Shown piece by piece: positions 23,102 through 33,462 of a stretch of 64,000 bases of DNA. Each line of letters starts with the position of its first letter. Position 1 is the stretch's first letter. The translations under genes and the position numbers were made by a program. The stretch spans positions 1,426,001 to 1,490,000 of the forward strand of contig OY992838.1 in NCBI GenBank assembly GCA_963921425.1, read 5' to 3'. The stretch is from Dryas octopetala. Its lineage: Eukaryota > Streptophyta > Magnoliopsida > Rosales > Rosaceae. The notes beneath the pieces are model-generated. The model worked only from the letters and a program-made list of their open reading frames with translations, was not told where the DNA came from and did no database searches.

Positions 23102-24381
23102 CTAGTTATTTCCAGCTGTAACATTGGTAGAAGAAAGTGCTTTCTTGTTCCTGAAACGGGTTGGCGCCGACCTTATCCAAGCTTTGCCATCAATCGAGTC
23201 CTTACTCAAAAACGGCGCCGCTTCTTCGGTGGTAAGGCCGCTGTGTACCCATTCCACTCTTTTTGATGTTGCCGCTCCCGGCCCAGAACATTTGTACTGC
23301 CCATAGTAAACACCACTTAATTCGTCGGCTGAGTTTCCCCAGTCGTCCCAACCCTGTGGCAGTATCACATTCGACATGTACGTGAAGGCAAAAACGACCC
23401 TCGAGTAGGTGCCCCACGGCCTTCCGAGCACTGCCGTTTTGACCCCACTGATCTTGCACCCCAAGAATGTGAACCCAGTGTCCTCCGACGGCGACATCCT
23501 TCGTTGTGCCGTTATTGCTCCGGCTCCTCCCGAAATTGAATGCAAATGGCACCTCTGCAAATTCATGCATGAAATCCAAATTTTGGTTACCAACTTATGT
23601 AACACATAACATGTCAATTTTTTTTTTATTTACTGTAAATACGTACACCCTTCTAGCATTAATGTTAATATATATAATTTGTTACCTCAAAAAAAGAGGC
23701 AGCATTTCCACATATAAAATCAGTGGCTCCTTCAATATAACAGTTGCTGTAGTAGTGCCTGCCTGTATCGTCAAGTAGGGTATCCTGATGGGACAAAATT
23801 CTACACCCATAGAATGCTGCTCTATCTCCAGACACCCTTAGTGCCACTGCTTTCGCACCCGCTCCATGTGTATTCTATAAACAATAACAGTCAAAATGAG
23901 TAAATTTTTAATTTGTACAAAATTTTTCAACACACAATTTACATTCGAATTTATAGTATAACAAAGAGAACATTTTCGGAAATATATGTACCTGAATTGT
24001 GAGGTAGCGCCCTACAAAATCGGAAGCTAAGACTGAGAACGTTGGCGATTCAAAAATCAACCCACTGTCGTTCCATGTAATTATAGTGTGAGCTGCCTTG
24101 GTGCCACTTATTGTTATATAGGGCTTGTTTGCTGGGACACTAACTTTTTCTTCATAGATTCCGGGATTGACCCGAATAAACACAAGCTCTGAGTTATTGG
24201 GGGGCACGGCATCAATGGCATCTTGTACTTTCGTGTAGTCTCCTTTGCCGGATTGGTCAACGGTTATGAGAACTGCCGTGGACATCTGGGTCGGGTCTAG
24301 TAGTGCTTGAGAAGTAGCCATAAAAGCACACAAAGCTATGGCAAAGAAGTTGGTGATAAAAGTGGCACGAACCATATTCAT
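23102..24381 (-). CDS. PME11: Pectinesterase (PE11-like, family CE8), 3 exons, 343 aa
   Basis: Secreted enzyme that de-esterifies homogalacturonan in the cell wall. Exons in transcription order: 23992-24381, 23686-23874, 23102-23554, joining to 1032 nt. A signal peptide covers residues ~1-26. There is no PMEI-like pro-domain, so the ORF starts almost directly with the catalytic domain. Motifs seen: GIYEEKV near 84, QDTL with catalytic Asp161, DFICG with Asp182, and LGRPW with Arg238. The residue that is usually Gln in the QAVAL motif is Lys138 here (AKAVALRV), which is unusual. DFICG instead of DFIFG is, from memory, typical of the PE11 subgroup. Start at MNMVR; a second ATG lies two codons later. 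In Arabidopsis PE11 is adjacent to RER1B. Confidence 0.94.
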
Positions 24382-24481
24382 GGTCGCAATTAGAGACCAG
24401 TATAACAAATGGGGTATGATCGATAATGAATATGAATTCCTGTGAATGACGATGATTTGAAGAATGTGGATGTTGTTCATT

Positions 24482-24489
24482 ATTATATA
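24482..24489 (-). promoter_or_regulatory. Probable TATA box of the pectinesterase gene
   Basis: On the minus strand the sequence reads TATATAAT about 100 bp before the start codon at 24381, a usual plant TATA-to-ATG distance. Confidence 0.5.
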
Positions 24490-25076
24490 GTGGTTTGTCA
24501 GGTGAATGACCAAGTAGAAGGGCCGTTTTCTTGGCAATAAAGGTTCATGATTCATGAAGAAGCAGTTTTACGTAAACGTGTGGAGGCTAAGTCTGCCAGG
24601 AGGAAGAAAATAATGGATAGGAGTAGAGCCGGCGTAAGAGATTTGTACTTGAGACTGAAGAAACAAATTAATGTTTGAAAAATGAGTGAGAGGAGTGAGG
24701 TTAAGGCTTAATTAAGCAGATGGATCACATTAATTAATATGAAAATCAAATATTTGTAATGGCTTGGCGGCGTAATGAGTTGGTTAATTGAGGTTACACA
24801 AGTCTTGAAGTAGCTTAAGAAGTAGGTTTGGGATGTCATTTGTGTGGAATTTATTGTTGCTGGCCCATTACGTTATGGAGTGGCCGGGCAGGTTCAGTTC
24901 CTTGGATTGGGGCTTTGTTTAATTTGCCGCCGCTGGACCTGCTCCAATTCATTCTCTCAACGATAGGCCTATTCAGCATTTCAGCCCACCCTCAGCTTAG
25001 CTGTGTTCCATGATTCCATCTTCTTCTTCTTTTTTATTTTTTTAAAGGTTTTTAGTTTTTGTTTAGAATTTTTGAA

Positions 25077-25699
25077 GAGAAAAATTTACAAACATGACAC
25101 ATACTTTAATGGTTATTTTATTTTAGGACATTAATTTTGATCTGTGTTAATGAAGGACACATACTTTCATTTTGTGTCAATTGAGGACTAATTTTTTTTC
25201 AATTTTTATCTCAACTTTGACCCGACGTTGGACCTATCAAAACTCCACCAAATTCAGAAAAATTATATTGGGTTTAAAGATATGCATCTCCTCTTTACAA
25301 CCATATAAAGATTACCTAAATTAGATCTCTACAACTCCAGATAATCGGCCCCAAAGTAGGGTACCCGAAACTATCTGATTTTCTAATTTTTTTTTTCCAG
25401 AGGTCCGATTGGACATTTTCGGGTACCCGACTTTTAGGTCAATTATCTGGAGTTGTATATGTCTAATTTGAGTGATCTTTATATGGTTGTAAAAAGGAGA
25501 TGCATAGCTTTAAACCAAGTATAAGTTTGCTAAATTTGGTGGAGTTTTGATGGGTCTAATGTCGGGCCAAAGTTGAGATAAAATAGGGTCCTTAATTGAC
25601 ACAAAATAAAAGTATGTGTCCTTAATTAACACAAATCAAAATTAATGTCCTGAAATAAAATAATCATCAAAGTATGTGTCATGTTTGTAAATTTTTCCC
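25077..25699. mobile_element. 623-bp fold-back (MITE-like) element
   Basis: The left arm from 25077 (GAGAAAAATTTACAAACATG) is mirrored by the right arm ending at 25699 (complement GGGAAAAATTTACAAACATG). The inverted similarity continues for about 300 bp on each side and meets near the GGGTACCCGA segments at ~25368 and ~25420. Candidate 9-bp target duplication: 25068-25076 and 25700-25708, 7 of 9 matching. No coding frame. Confidence 0.75.
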
Positions 25700-27279
25700 T
25701 TCTTTGAATTATTTTGAGAATGATGGTATGTATTCGTGGCGGCTCATATTATTCCAGTATTGTTTGTTTATTGTTTTGGGCCAACTATTGATTTTGGGCC
25801 CAAGATAATTATTTTTTATATTTATTCTGATAAAAAAACTGTTATTTGCATTCTAAAGATGACTATTTGTACTTCTCTTATGGTAAAAAAAAAAAGTTTT
25901 GGAGGGCATATATTTATCATTTCCCCTGATAAAATATATAATTTAACAGATTGATTAAAGCGAGAGTTATATAGAATTCGTCAATAACCATTTAATTTAG
26001 TGATGGTATTTAATTGGTCAAGTATTATATATATATCCCATTAATTCAACACGAATATCCCTACCTAAAGACCAACCAGACAATTCAATATTGGAAAAGG
26101 ATAAAACGATATTATCTCTGATCATTAGCAACAATTACGAAATCGTAAACTGAACGAAAGCTTTAGCCTTTATCTATTAATTATTTTCTTAGTGCACGTG
26201 TATTCATTACACATGCATCAGTAAACTGTAACCCAGATCTAGATGCCACCTGAATTATCTAGACCTCGTGGAATATTGTAGAGAAGAACCATGCACTACC
26301 CTGCAGCTTGGTGTACGTATCCCTTTGGCATTAATTAAGAAGCCAACATAATAACAGTGGACATGCATGGATGCATGGCATAAAGGGCTCCACATAATCT
26401 CACATCCATGTGATCTGAAATCAGATCTGGTCATATACCTCATGCCCATTTAGGTACGACTGGAAATATGTTGGTCACATCTCTTTAATTGATTCCATTT
26501 TCAATTTTTAAGATTTGGAATGGCTATTTTGTTGTATATATGATGAAGCATTTTAGGAACCTAAACAAACAGATACTTCCTTTTCCACTTGTAACTCTTC
26601 TATATATCCATGCATATTACAATTGGACAGGCCGCGCCAACTTAACTTTGCAAAAATTGATTAGTGGCTGGCTCTAGCTTTCGCCAGAAGCTGCGTCAGT
26701 GGGTGAGTGGACCTTGTGTTTGGGATAGTTAATTGTGAGCAATTTCTTTGAAAATAATTAAAACCGAAAGAAATGGGGAACATGATCATTAATTAACAAA
26801 GTGAAGTAAACAAATTAACTTTATTAATATCGCAATTATCACTGGACTATTGAAGTAATGAACTGAAATAAATGAATTGGTGTGACAGTGACCAGTGGGT
26901 GAGTGGACCATGGCTAGTGGGTCATATTATCAATATATGGTATCAACAATTCAAACAAATTAATTAACAACATAATATATGAGATTGATATTATCTTATC
27001 CAAAAGTGGAAGAGCTGGTTGTAAATTACATTTTGTTCCTAATTAAGGGCTAAGCGATCTACAAGAAAAGAATGCAATGATTGCCCTCTTAATTTCTCTA
27101 CACGCATGAGCATTTACTGTATTTGGAAACTGTGGAATCTGGATTTGAGGAAAGCGCAGCAATAAAGGCGTTACCACGTGCAACTGTGACTCCTGCGAGC
27201 GACTTTCTTCACACCGGCTCGTCTCTCTAGAATTAATTTCTGGATTCCCCGCTAGCTTGCTTCGCATGTTCAAGTGTTC

Positions 27280-27324
27280 AACTCAAAATAATTAGTGGCC
27301 AAAAAAAATAACTCAAAATAATTA
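27280..27324 (+). mobile_element. Poly(A) retroposition scar 5 (15-bp perfect repeat)
   Basis: Perfect repeats AACTCAAAATAATTA at 27280-27294 and 27310-27324 flank a 15-base insert, GTGGCC plus 8 A and a T. It shares the TGGCC-A(n) end. Confidence 0.7.
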
Positions 27325-27327
27325 ACC

Positions 27328-27380
27328 AAATCCGCTGAATTTTTTTTTTTTTTTTTATAAAAACAAACAAAAATCCGCTG
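27328..27380 (-). mobile_element. Poly(A) retroposition scar 6, minus orientation (10-bp repeat)
   Basis: Repeats AAATCCGCTG at 27328-27337 and 27371-27380 flank a 33-base insert that on the minus strand reads TTGTTTGTTTTTAT followed by a long A run. It starts only three bases after scar 5, so two insertions struck the same ~100 bp. Confidence 0.55.
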
Positions 27381-28883
27381 CAATTTTTGTTTTATATAAA
27401 CAAATAAGTTCGTTATAAGAAAAAAAGAACAGCCTTTTTTAATTAAAATATAATTGATATTCAAAATAAACACAAAATGACATAACAAAAATAGCTACTT
27501 TCAAGTGTATATGCTCATCTTTGTGGACGCCATGTTTGTTGCTAAAAAATAAAAATTGTGATAATAAAAGTAAAATAAAAAATATCTAACATTTTGACCA
27601 GAAACGTGGGTCTCAGACTCTCAGTGACTCACTGGTCCCTACTTCACTACGTGCATAGGATTCACTGTTCGCTCGTGTTAAGGATCCATGCACTTTCGGC
27701 TCTGTGTCGCAAACTCAATTGGTGCAATTATTTTGATGGTTGCCTTGGGCCTTGGGGTGGTATTTCTTCTTTAGTCCTCTGCCTATTTTCTTATTATGGT
27801 TTTTGGCATTTTTGCAAATATGAAAATAACAAAAAAAATAAAATTATGGGTGATTATATTGAATTTTAAATTATGGTACTAATTAGTTGTTAATTTAGTG
27901 ATATATAGTCTACAATTGAGAGAAATTTCAAATTCCAATCCCGATCTTTTAGATAAAAGGAAAATTATCTACTAAAAAACGATAAAAAGAAAATTATAGT
28001 GTTTAGTACGATATTGTTTACTTTGTTTCTTCTTTTTTTTTTTATGCGACGACAATTATTTTTATAATAATACTAGGGAGACTATATTTTAGGTATTATT
28101 GTACCCAAAATGTGATGTTTGTAGCTTTGCTACTGCTTCATAATCACACTACTATTCTATTCTCAACAATGACATATACCAATTTTGCTTATCGATTACA
28201 AGTTGACATCCTTAATTGCTAATGATGAACACTTTGCTTATATATTCTTTATAGTTTATACAGTATACATGGTACCACTCAAATTGACTAAGATATTGTA
28301 TCTTCATATTATCTTGCAGCTCACCATTATTTATTATTATTATTGGGCCAATCATAATTATTGTATTAATTAATTGTTTTAAAGGAAAAAAAAAAAAAAC
28401 AGTTGCCAATAAGAAAATGAGAGAGACCGCTAGATGAGAAGTTGGTGAAACGGACAGCTAAAGAGAGAGGTAGTGAAAACGGGGCCCAGTGAAGTGAGCG
28501 TGGGAGCGCACACATGGAAGTGGGGCCGAGTAACATAACCGGCAAAAAAATAGAGGTGGTTTAAAAAATGGCGTTGGATTAATAGAAGAAGAAGAAGACG
28601 GGAGGAGTGATTGGGATATGAAAGTAGAAAAGGCTGGTGTTTCGTGGCTGTGGCTGTGGCAGTGGTGGCACAGCGGTGGTGGTGGTGATTGTGACGTTCA
28701 TTCACAATCAGCTAATTCAGTTAGTCTCTGAGACTTTGACCTTGTTTGTTTGCCCCAACCCAACACCCTCTCTCTCTCTCTTTCGGCTTTTTGTTTTTGT
28801 CCCATACAGGCAGACAACACAGACATAAGACATTGGTGATTTCTCCCAAGCCTCCACGCATTTGCTCCCACTCCTGGTACGTA

Positions 28884-28885
<2 letters not shown>

Positions 28886-28934
<49 letters not shown>
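28886..28934 (+). repeat. (CT)n microsatellite in the 5' leader of the tubby-like gene
   Basis: About 49 bp of uninterrupted CT repeat roughly 640 bp before the start codon. CT tracts near plant transcription starts are known binding regions for BPC/GAGA-binding proteins; their use here is inference. Confidence 0.85.
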
Positions 28935-28938
<4 letters not shown>

Positions 28939-29364
28939 CATTTTGAGCTTCGTCCAAGTGATCCAGGATTTTTGGTGTTTTTGGGAGACATTGGAACCCA
29001 AAAGAATCGTACTTTGGTATTGCGTATTGGATCTCCAATTTTTTTTTTTTTTAATTTTACCAGTTTAAGTCTTTTATTTTGCGTATTGCGCATTCTTCTT
29101 GCGGTCTTGCCATATTTATTTTTCGAGTATTTTCAGTTTTTTTTTTTTGTTCTTCTTCAGATATACATTGTGTGGAGTGATCACCCTTAGAATATGTGCA
29201 CTTTCATTGCTAGCATTGTATTGATCTAATTTCGTATTTTCTTTTTAATGAGTAATTGGTTATGCTGCAATCTGAAAAAAAAAATTCAAATTTGCAGTGC
29301 TTCCATTGTGATATTTGAGCAAGACAACAATTCCACCAAATATCAAACTCTGAAGCTGATCTAC

Positions 29365-29410
29365 CAGGTAAATTGTTTTATTTTTTATTTTTGATAAGTC
29401 AGGTAAATTG
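29365..29410 (-). mobile_element. Poly(A) retroposition scar 7 (11-bp perfect repeat) in the tubby-like gene leader
   Basis: Repeats CAGGTAAATTG at 29365-29375 and 29400-29410 flank a 24-base insert that on the minus strand reads ACTTATC followed by an A-rich tail. It lies about 160 bp before the start codon. The duplication also copied a CAG|GTAAAT string, a possible splice-donor sequence. Confidence 0.6.
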
Positions 29411-29568
29411 AAATTTAAGAAACCCATTATTGTTTTTGCACCCTTTCCATAGTTAGATCTGCCCAACTGAGGAACAATATAAGCTACAACCTTTAAATTT
29501 TGGTCATATTTGTAGTAAGATTTTTTCAATGAATTTTGTTAGCAGTGGAAGTGTTAGTCCGGTCATTG

Positions 29569-31225
29569 ATGCCATTGAAAAGCATATTTGGCGAGTTTGG
29601 GAAGATGAAAGTTGACAAGGGGAAAAAAGCAAGAAGAGGAGTAGAGAGAAAACATTTCCCTCGGCGAACAAAAGCACATATTGCCCCTGAACAGTCATCA
29701 TCACCTCCTGCATTAGTTGAGCAGAGCCAATGGGTAAACTTGCCTCCTGATTTGCTTCTTGACATAATCCAACGTGTGGAAGCGAGTGAGACCCTCTGGC
29801 CTGCTCGGAGGGATGTAGTTGCTTGTGCTTCTGTTTGCAGGTCATGGAGGGAGATTACAAAAGAGATTGTCAAGACTCCAGAGCAATGTGGCTTGCTTAC
29901 CTTCCCTATCTCACTCAAGCAGGTATTTTTCTCATAAAACAAGACTCTTCTTGTTCACATTCTATCACATACCTACTGAATTAAGAGGCTTAACTTTCCT
30001 CATTACTTGCATATATATCTACTAGCCCGGGCCAAGAGATGGTCCGATCCAGTGCTTTATTAAGAGGGAAAGAGAGACTTCAACATATCGGCTATATCTC
30101 GGTCTAAGCCCTGGTAAATGTTTAGTATTCATGACTAAAGCATGGGTTTGTTAGAAACCGGTGTTCAGATTATTTCTAAATGGATCTGGTTTCTGAAGTA
30201 CAATATTAATAATTCAGTTTTTTAATTCCACAAAGAGTATCCTTCAATTTTGTAGAAGGTTGTTTTAGCCTCTAATATCTATGTGACTAATGCTTTATTA
30301 TAAATCTACAGCTCTGTCTGGGGCTGTGAGTAAGCTATTGTTGGCAGCAAGAAAGATCAGACGAGCAGCAAGTACAGATTTTGTGATATCCTTAGTTGCA
30401 GATGAATTCTCTCGAGCAAGCAATACTTATGTTGGAAAACTACGGCAAGTTTTACCTATATGGATCTTTATGGTGGTCATGATTCATTATTTTTTTCCTA
30501 GCCATGAGGCCCATGACTTGTTCTTCTTTTTATGCAATTTATGGGTAATGTTGAACAGGTCTAATTTTCTGGGATCCAAGTTTACCATTTATGACAGGCA
30601 GCCTCCACATGGCCCAGCAATCCAAACAAATTGTAAGTCACATCGAAAAATTAATTCGAAGCACGTATCTCCTAGGGTAGCTGCCAGTAGTTATAGTGTC
30701 GCTACCATATCTTATGAGCTCAACATCCTCCGAACAAGGGGCCCAAGGAGAATGCATTGCACCATGCAATCAATCCCCATCTCAGCAGTTCAAGAAGGGG
30801 GCGTTGCTCCTACTCCAACAGAGTTAACAAATTGCCTTATTGAGCAATGCTCCCAATTGCCAGTCTCACAAGAAAAGAAGCCGTTTTCTGAGTTGTGCTC
30901 CAGTAGCCCCACACCCAATTTGGAACATGGCATGAGGGATCCACTCATTTTGAAAAATAAATCTCCTAGATGGCATGAGCAGCTGCAGTGTTGGTGTCTA
31001 AATTTTAAGGGACGTGTTACCGTGGCCTCTGTGAAGAATTTCCAGCTGGTGGCTGCTGCAGAGCCTTGCCAAAATGTGTCATTGGCTGAACAAGAGAAAG
31101 TAATATTGCAATTCGGAAAAATTGGTAAAGACATTTTCACGATGGATTATCAGTACCCTCTCTCTGCCTTCCAAGCATTCGCAATTTGCTTGAGCAGCTT
31201 TGACACAAAACCAGCCTGTGAATAA
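29569..31225 (+). CDS. Tubby-like F-box protein, 4 exons, 413 aa
   Basis: F-box subunit of an SCF ubiquitin ligase with a phosphoinositide-binding tubby domain, tethered to the plasma membrane in plants. Exons 29569-29922, 30026-30113, 30312-30444, 30559-31225 join to 1242 nt. The F-box starts at about residue 54 ([17 protein letters not shown]) and the tubby domain at about 119 ([15 protein letters not shown]); the C-terminal signature [18 protein letters not shown] is complete. The third intron is GC-AG (CG|GCAAGT ... ACAG|G), 114 bp, and open in frame, so retention would not stop translation. The start is the family MPLKSI-type ATG and not the earlier non-ATG frame. The leader is long, with a CT tract and a poly(A) scar. 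Resembles Arabidopsis TLP1/TLP2/TLP10; which one is unresolved. Confidence 0.95.
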
Positions 31226-31779
31226 TTGTCTATTCTCATCGTGTGATGATCATGCTCATCTTCCCTAAAAGTGTAACTGTAAATATATTTTTGAAACAAA
31301 GTACTTCATGCTGTCTTCTGGTCATCAGCAAGTGCCATCACTGAAGTTGAACTAGTTTGTGTAATGGCAGTGACCCGTAAAGCATATTATTGTAAGTTTC
31401 AAATTTACTTATTTGCATGAAAGCAGTTGTACGACAACTTCCTCCAAGTATGTAACATCACTTCTAGATATCCTATGTATCACTTTCCGCTTTCTATAAG
31501 AGAACCCTTTTCTCATAAAGATATCTTGTTAGATGTATATTTAATTTGAAACATGGTGTGGTTGAGTGTCAATATTCAAATGCAATTTGTTGTACAAAGC
31601 ATATTTCTTATAAGAAACAACTAGGACTCAATCAAAGCATGACTGAATGGACAATATGGCACTTTTATTTTATTCTTTACTTTTTTGGTGGGACAATATG
31701 GTATAAACTTCAAATTCTCAATTTGTACAAATATATTTACTGTTTATTTTAAGATCTTATGAAGCTTATATTTACATGG
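31226..31779. other. Convergent spacer with a poly(T) insertion
   Basis: 3' UTR region of the tubby-like gene and of the next gene on the minus strand. It contains scar 8 at 31649-31701 and no coding signal. Confidence 0.65.
31649..31701 (-). mobile_element. Poly(A) retroposition scar 8, minus orientation (11-bp perfect repeat)
   Basis: Repeats GGACAATATGG at 31649-31659 and 31691-31701 flank a 31-base insert. On the minus strand the insert reads CACC, six A, then a further A-rich run. Confidence 0.55.
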
Positions 31780-33462
31780 TCAGAGAATCCCAATCTGAGC
31801 ATCTTTTCTTTTCTCCCCGCAATTGTAGCGGCAGCCATGACGTCGAGGCTTTTCAGGATTATCTGAGTCTGAGTCACTTGATTCCATGAAGAGCCCTCTA
31901 AGGCACCGGCGTCTTACAGTGGATTCATGAGTAAGCTTCTCCGCAGGAGTTTTGGTGAATTGAGCCTTGTGTGTTTGGAGGGGGTCTGATTTTCCATTTG
32001 ACTTGGATTCTACTGTGTTTTGAGAAAAAACTGCCTGAACACCTGGACTCCTATCTGTGACAGAACTACTAAACACAATGGAGTTATTGATGCTCTGTAC
32101 ATTGCTGTTGATATATGCCTTCCTTTGTTCTGCTTCTCTACTCATCTGGATTCCTTTCCCCTCGTTGCTTACCTCTCCGTCGTCACTCGAAGCTTCAGGG
32201 CTGTCATCTGGATTGGGATTATAACTGCGGTGTATATGAACTGATTCTTCTTTTTTTGCTGGTTCTGAGCTTGATTGCATTGATGCTCCTCTGTTTTCAC
32301 CAGTTAGAGTTGTGACGCTAACTGCTTTCTCAAGCATTTTGTGCCCAAGGACCAGCTTTTCAAGTTTCATAATATCTTCCCTGATTTCTTTGGGTGGGGG
32401 AGGAGCTTGTTCCCCAGTCGATGAAACTGGCTTTTGTATAGACAACTTTGAAGTGCTCCTGTCTTTTGGATTTGTTGAACTCACAGTGTTGATCGGTTTC
32501 TCATTGGAGCTGGGGGTGGCTAGCGTCTCCTTTCTGTCAAAAGTTTCTTGCTTCTTGTGCCTCTGCTCTGCTTGCGATCCAACTCCAAGTGGGTCTTTGG
32601 TGTAACTTCCTGAGTCTGTTCCTGCAGTATGAAGTTGAGTGACTCTGTCTTGCATTGGTGCACTATAACCTTGATCGCCAGTGATCTTTTCTTCTTTCGT
32701 CAGTACTTGCACTACTTTCTCCCCTTCTTGATGCTCCTTTGGCTCTCTCTCTGATTCTGAAAGGTGCTTATGATCTCCACCAATGGTATCAGGATCTAAT
32801 TTCTCAGGTGAAGAAATGGTTTCTACAGCTTCTGCGGAAGTTGCATGAGTTTCGGTTGGAGTATTGTTCTGAGCATTGGAAATAGTTTCAGATGTCGTTT
32901 TTGTGTTTGGTTCTGGTTGAGAGGCAGGTGATGAGGGTTCAGTAGAAAAGGAAGGAAGCTGAGATCTCTGTTGAGTGGTGGGAGTATTTTTCTGAGCATT
33001 GGAAATGGTTTCAGATGTGATTTTTGTGTTTGGTTCTGGTTGAGAGGCAGGTAATGAGGGTTCAGTAGAAAAGGAAGGACGCTGAGAGCTCTGTTGAGTG
33101 GTGAGCTGTGATTGAGTTTGTGAGGGTACTTGTGTTGCTGCTTGGGGTGTTGAAGCTAAACGAGATGGTGATGGAGGAAAGGACTCAACCTGGATTTGAG
33201 TTGTTGCAGAAGTTTTTTGGGACTCGGTGGCTGCACGAGATGGTGATGGTGGCGGTGGTTCAGTTCTTGGTGGTGCCTGAGAAGGAGAGGCCTTCACTGG
33301 GGCTTTTCCTGCTGGCCGAAATGGTGGTCGCTCAGCAAGGACTGTGGTGGTTGGCTGGGCAGGGCTTTGGGGTTTTGCTGTTGGACGTGGTTCTGGTTCT
33401 ACTTGACGACCAGAATTACGCCAGGGGAACCTAAAACGAAACGATTGCCTTTTGTCTGCCAT
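31780..33462 (-). CDS. Large intrinsically disordered Pro/Ser/Thr/Glu-rich protein, single exon, 560 aa
   Basis: Not recognised. One uninterrupted frame from ATG at 33462 to a stop at 31780. The N-terminus is basic (MADKRQSFRFRFPWRNSGRQ). A proline- and serine-rich region with repeated PPSPSR motifs follows, then two tandem 41-residue units (about residues 121-202), a long acidic and lysine-rich region, and a C-terminal basic cysteine-containing block (VRRRCLRGLFMESSDSDSD then HGCRYNC). No membrane segment or signal peptide. The conserved-looking ends joined by a low-complexity middle suggest a nuclear or scaffold protein, but that is inference. Codon use is normal and no frameshift is seen. 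Confidence 0.75.
   Translation of the reverse strand: MADKRQSFRFRFPWRNSGRQVEPEPRPTAKPQSPAQPTTTVLAERPPFRPAGKAPVKASPSQAPPRTEPPPPSPSRAATESQKTSATTQIQVESFPPSPSRLASTPQAATQVPSQTQSQLTTQQSSQRPSFSTEPSLPASQPEPNTKITSETISNAQKNTPTTQQRSQLPSFSTEPSSPASQPEPNTKTTSETISNAQNNTPTETHATSAEAVETISSPEKLDPDTIGGDHKHLSESEREPKEHQEGEKVVQVLTKEEKITGDQGYSAPMQDRVTQLHTAGTDSGSYTKDPLGVGSQAEQRHKKQETFDRKETLATPSSNEKPINTVSSTNPKDRSTSKLSIQKPVSSTGEQAPPPPKEIREDIMKLEKLVLGHKMLEKAVSVTTLTGENRGASMQSSSEPAKKEESVHIHRSYNPNPDDSPEASSDDGEVSNEGKGIQMSREAEQRKAYINSNVQSINNSIVFSSSVTDRSPGVQAVFSQNTVESKSNGKSDPLQTHKAQFTKTPAEKLTHESTVRRRCLRGLFMESSDSDSDNPEKPRRHGCRYNCGEKRKDAQIGIL
32857..33102 (-). repeat. 123-bp coding tandem repeat (2 units, 41 aa each)
   Basis: Two adjacent units in the disordered protein share PSFSTEPS-LPASQPEPNTK and TSETISNAQ with a few substitutions. 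DNA period is 123 bp (for example TTCAGATGT at ~32887 and ~33010). Boundaries are approximate. Confidence 0.85.

Larger units (their letters stand above)
24490..28885. other. Large gene-poor intergenic region
   Basis: 4.4 kb without a supported gene. It contains a 623-bp fold-back element (25077-25699), two adjacent direct-repeat-flanked homopolymer inserts (27280-27380) and AT-rich simple sequence. The end, from about 28430, is the GA- and CT-rich upstream region of the tubby-like gene; histidine-, serine- and arginine-rich frames there are low complexity. Confidence 0.65.

Noticed and set aside
28430-29038. Several overlapping frames on both strands upstream of the tubby-like gene
   Set aside because: His/Ala/Thr, Arg-Glu or Ser-Leu runs produced by GGTG, GA and CT repeats; no homology recognised.
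30445-30558. Treating 30290-31225 as a single exon of the tubby-like gene
   Set aside because: The family has no insertion between GKLR and SNFLG; GC-AG splicing restores the conserved junction.
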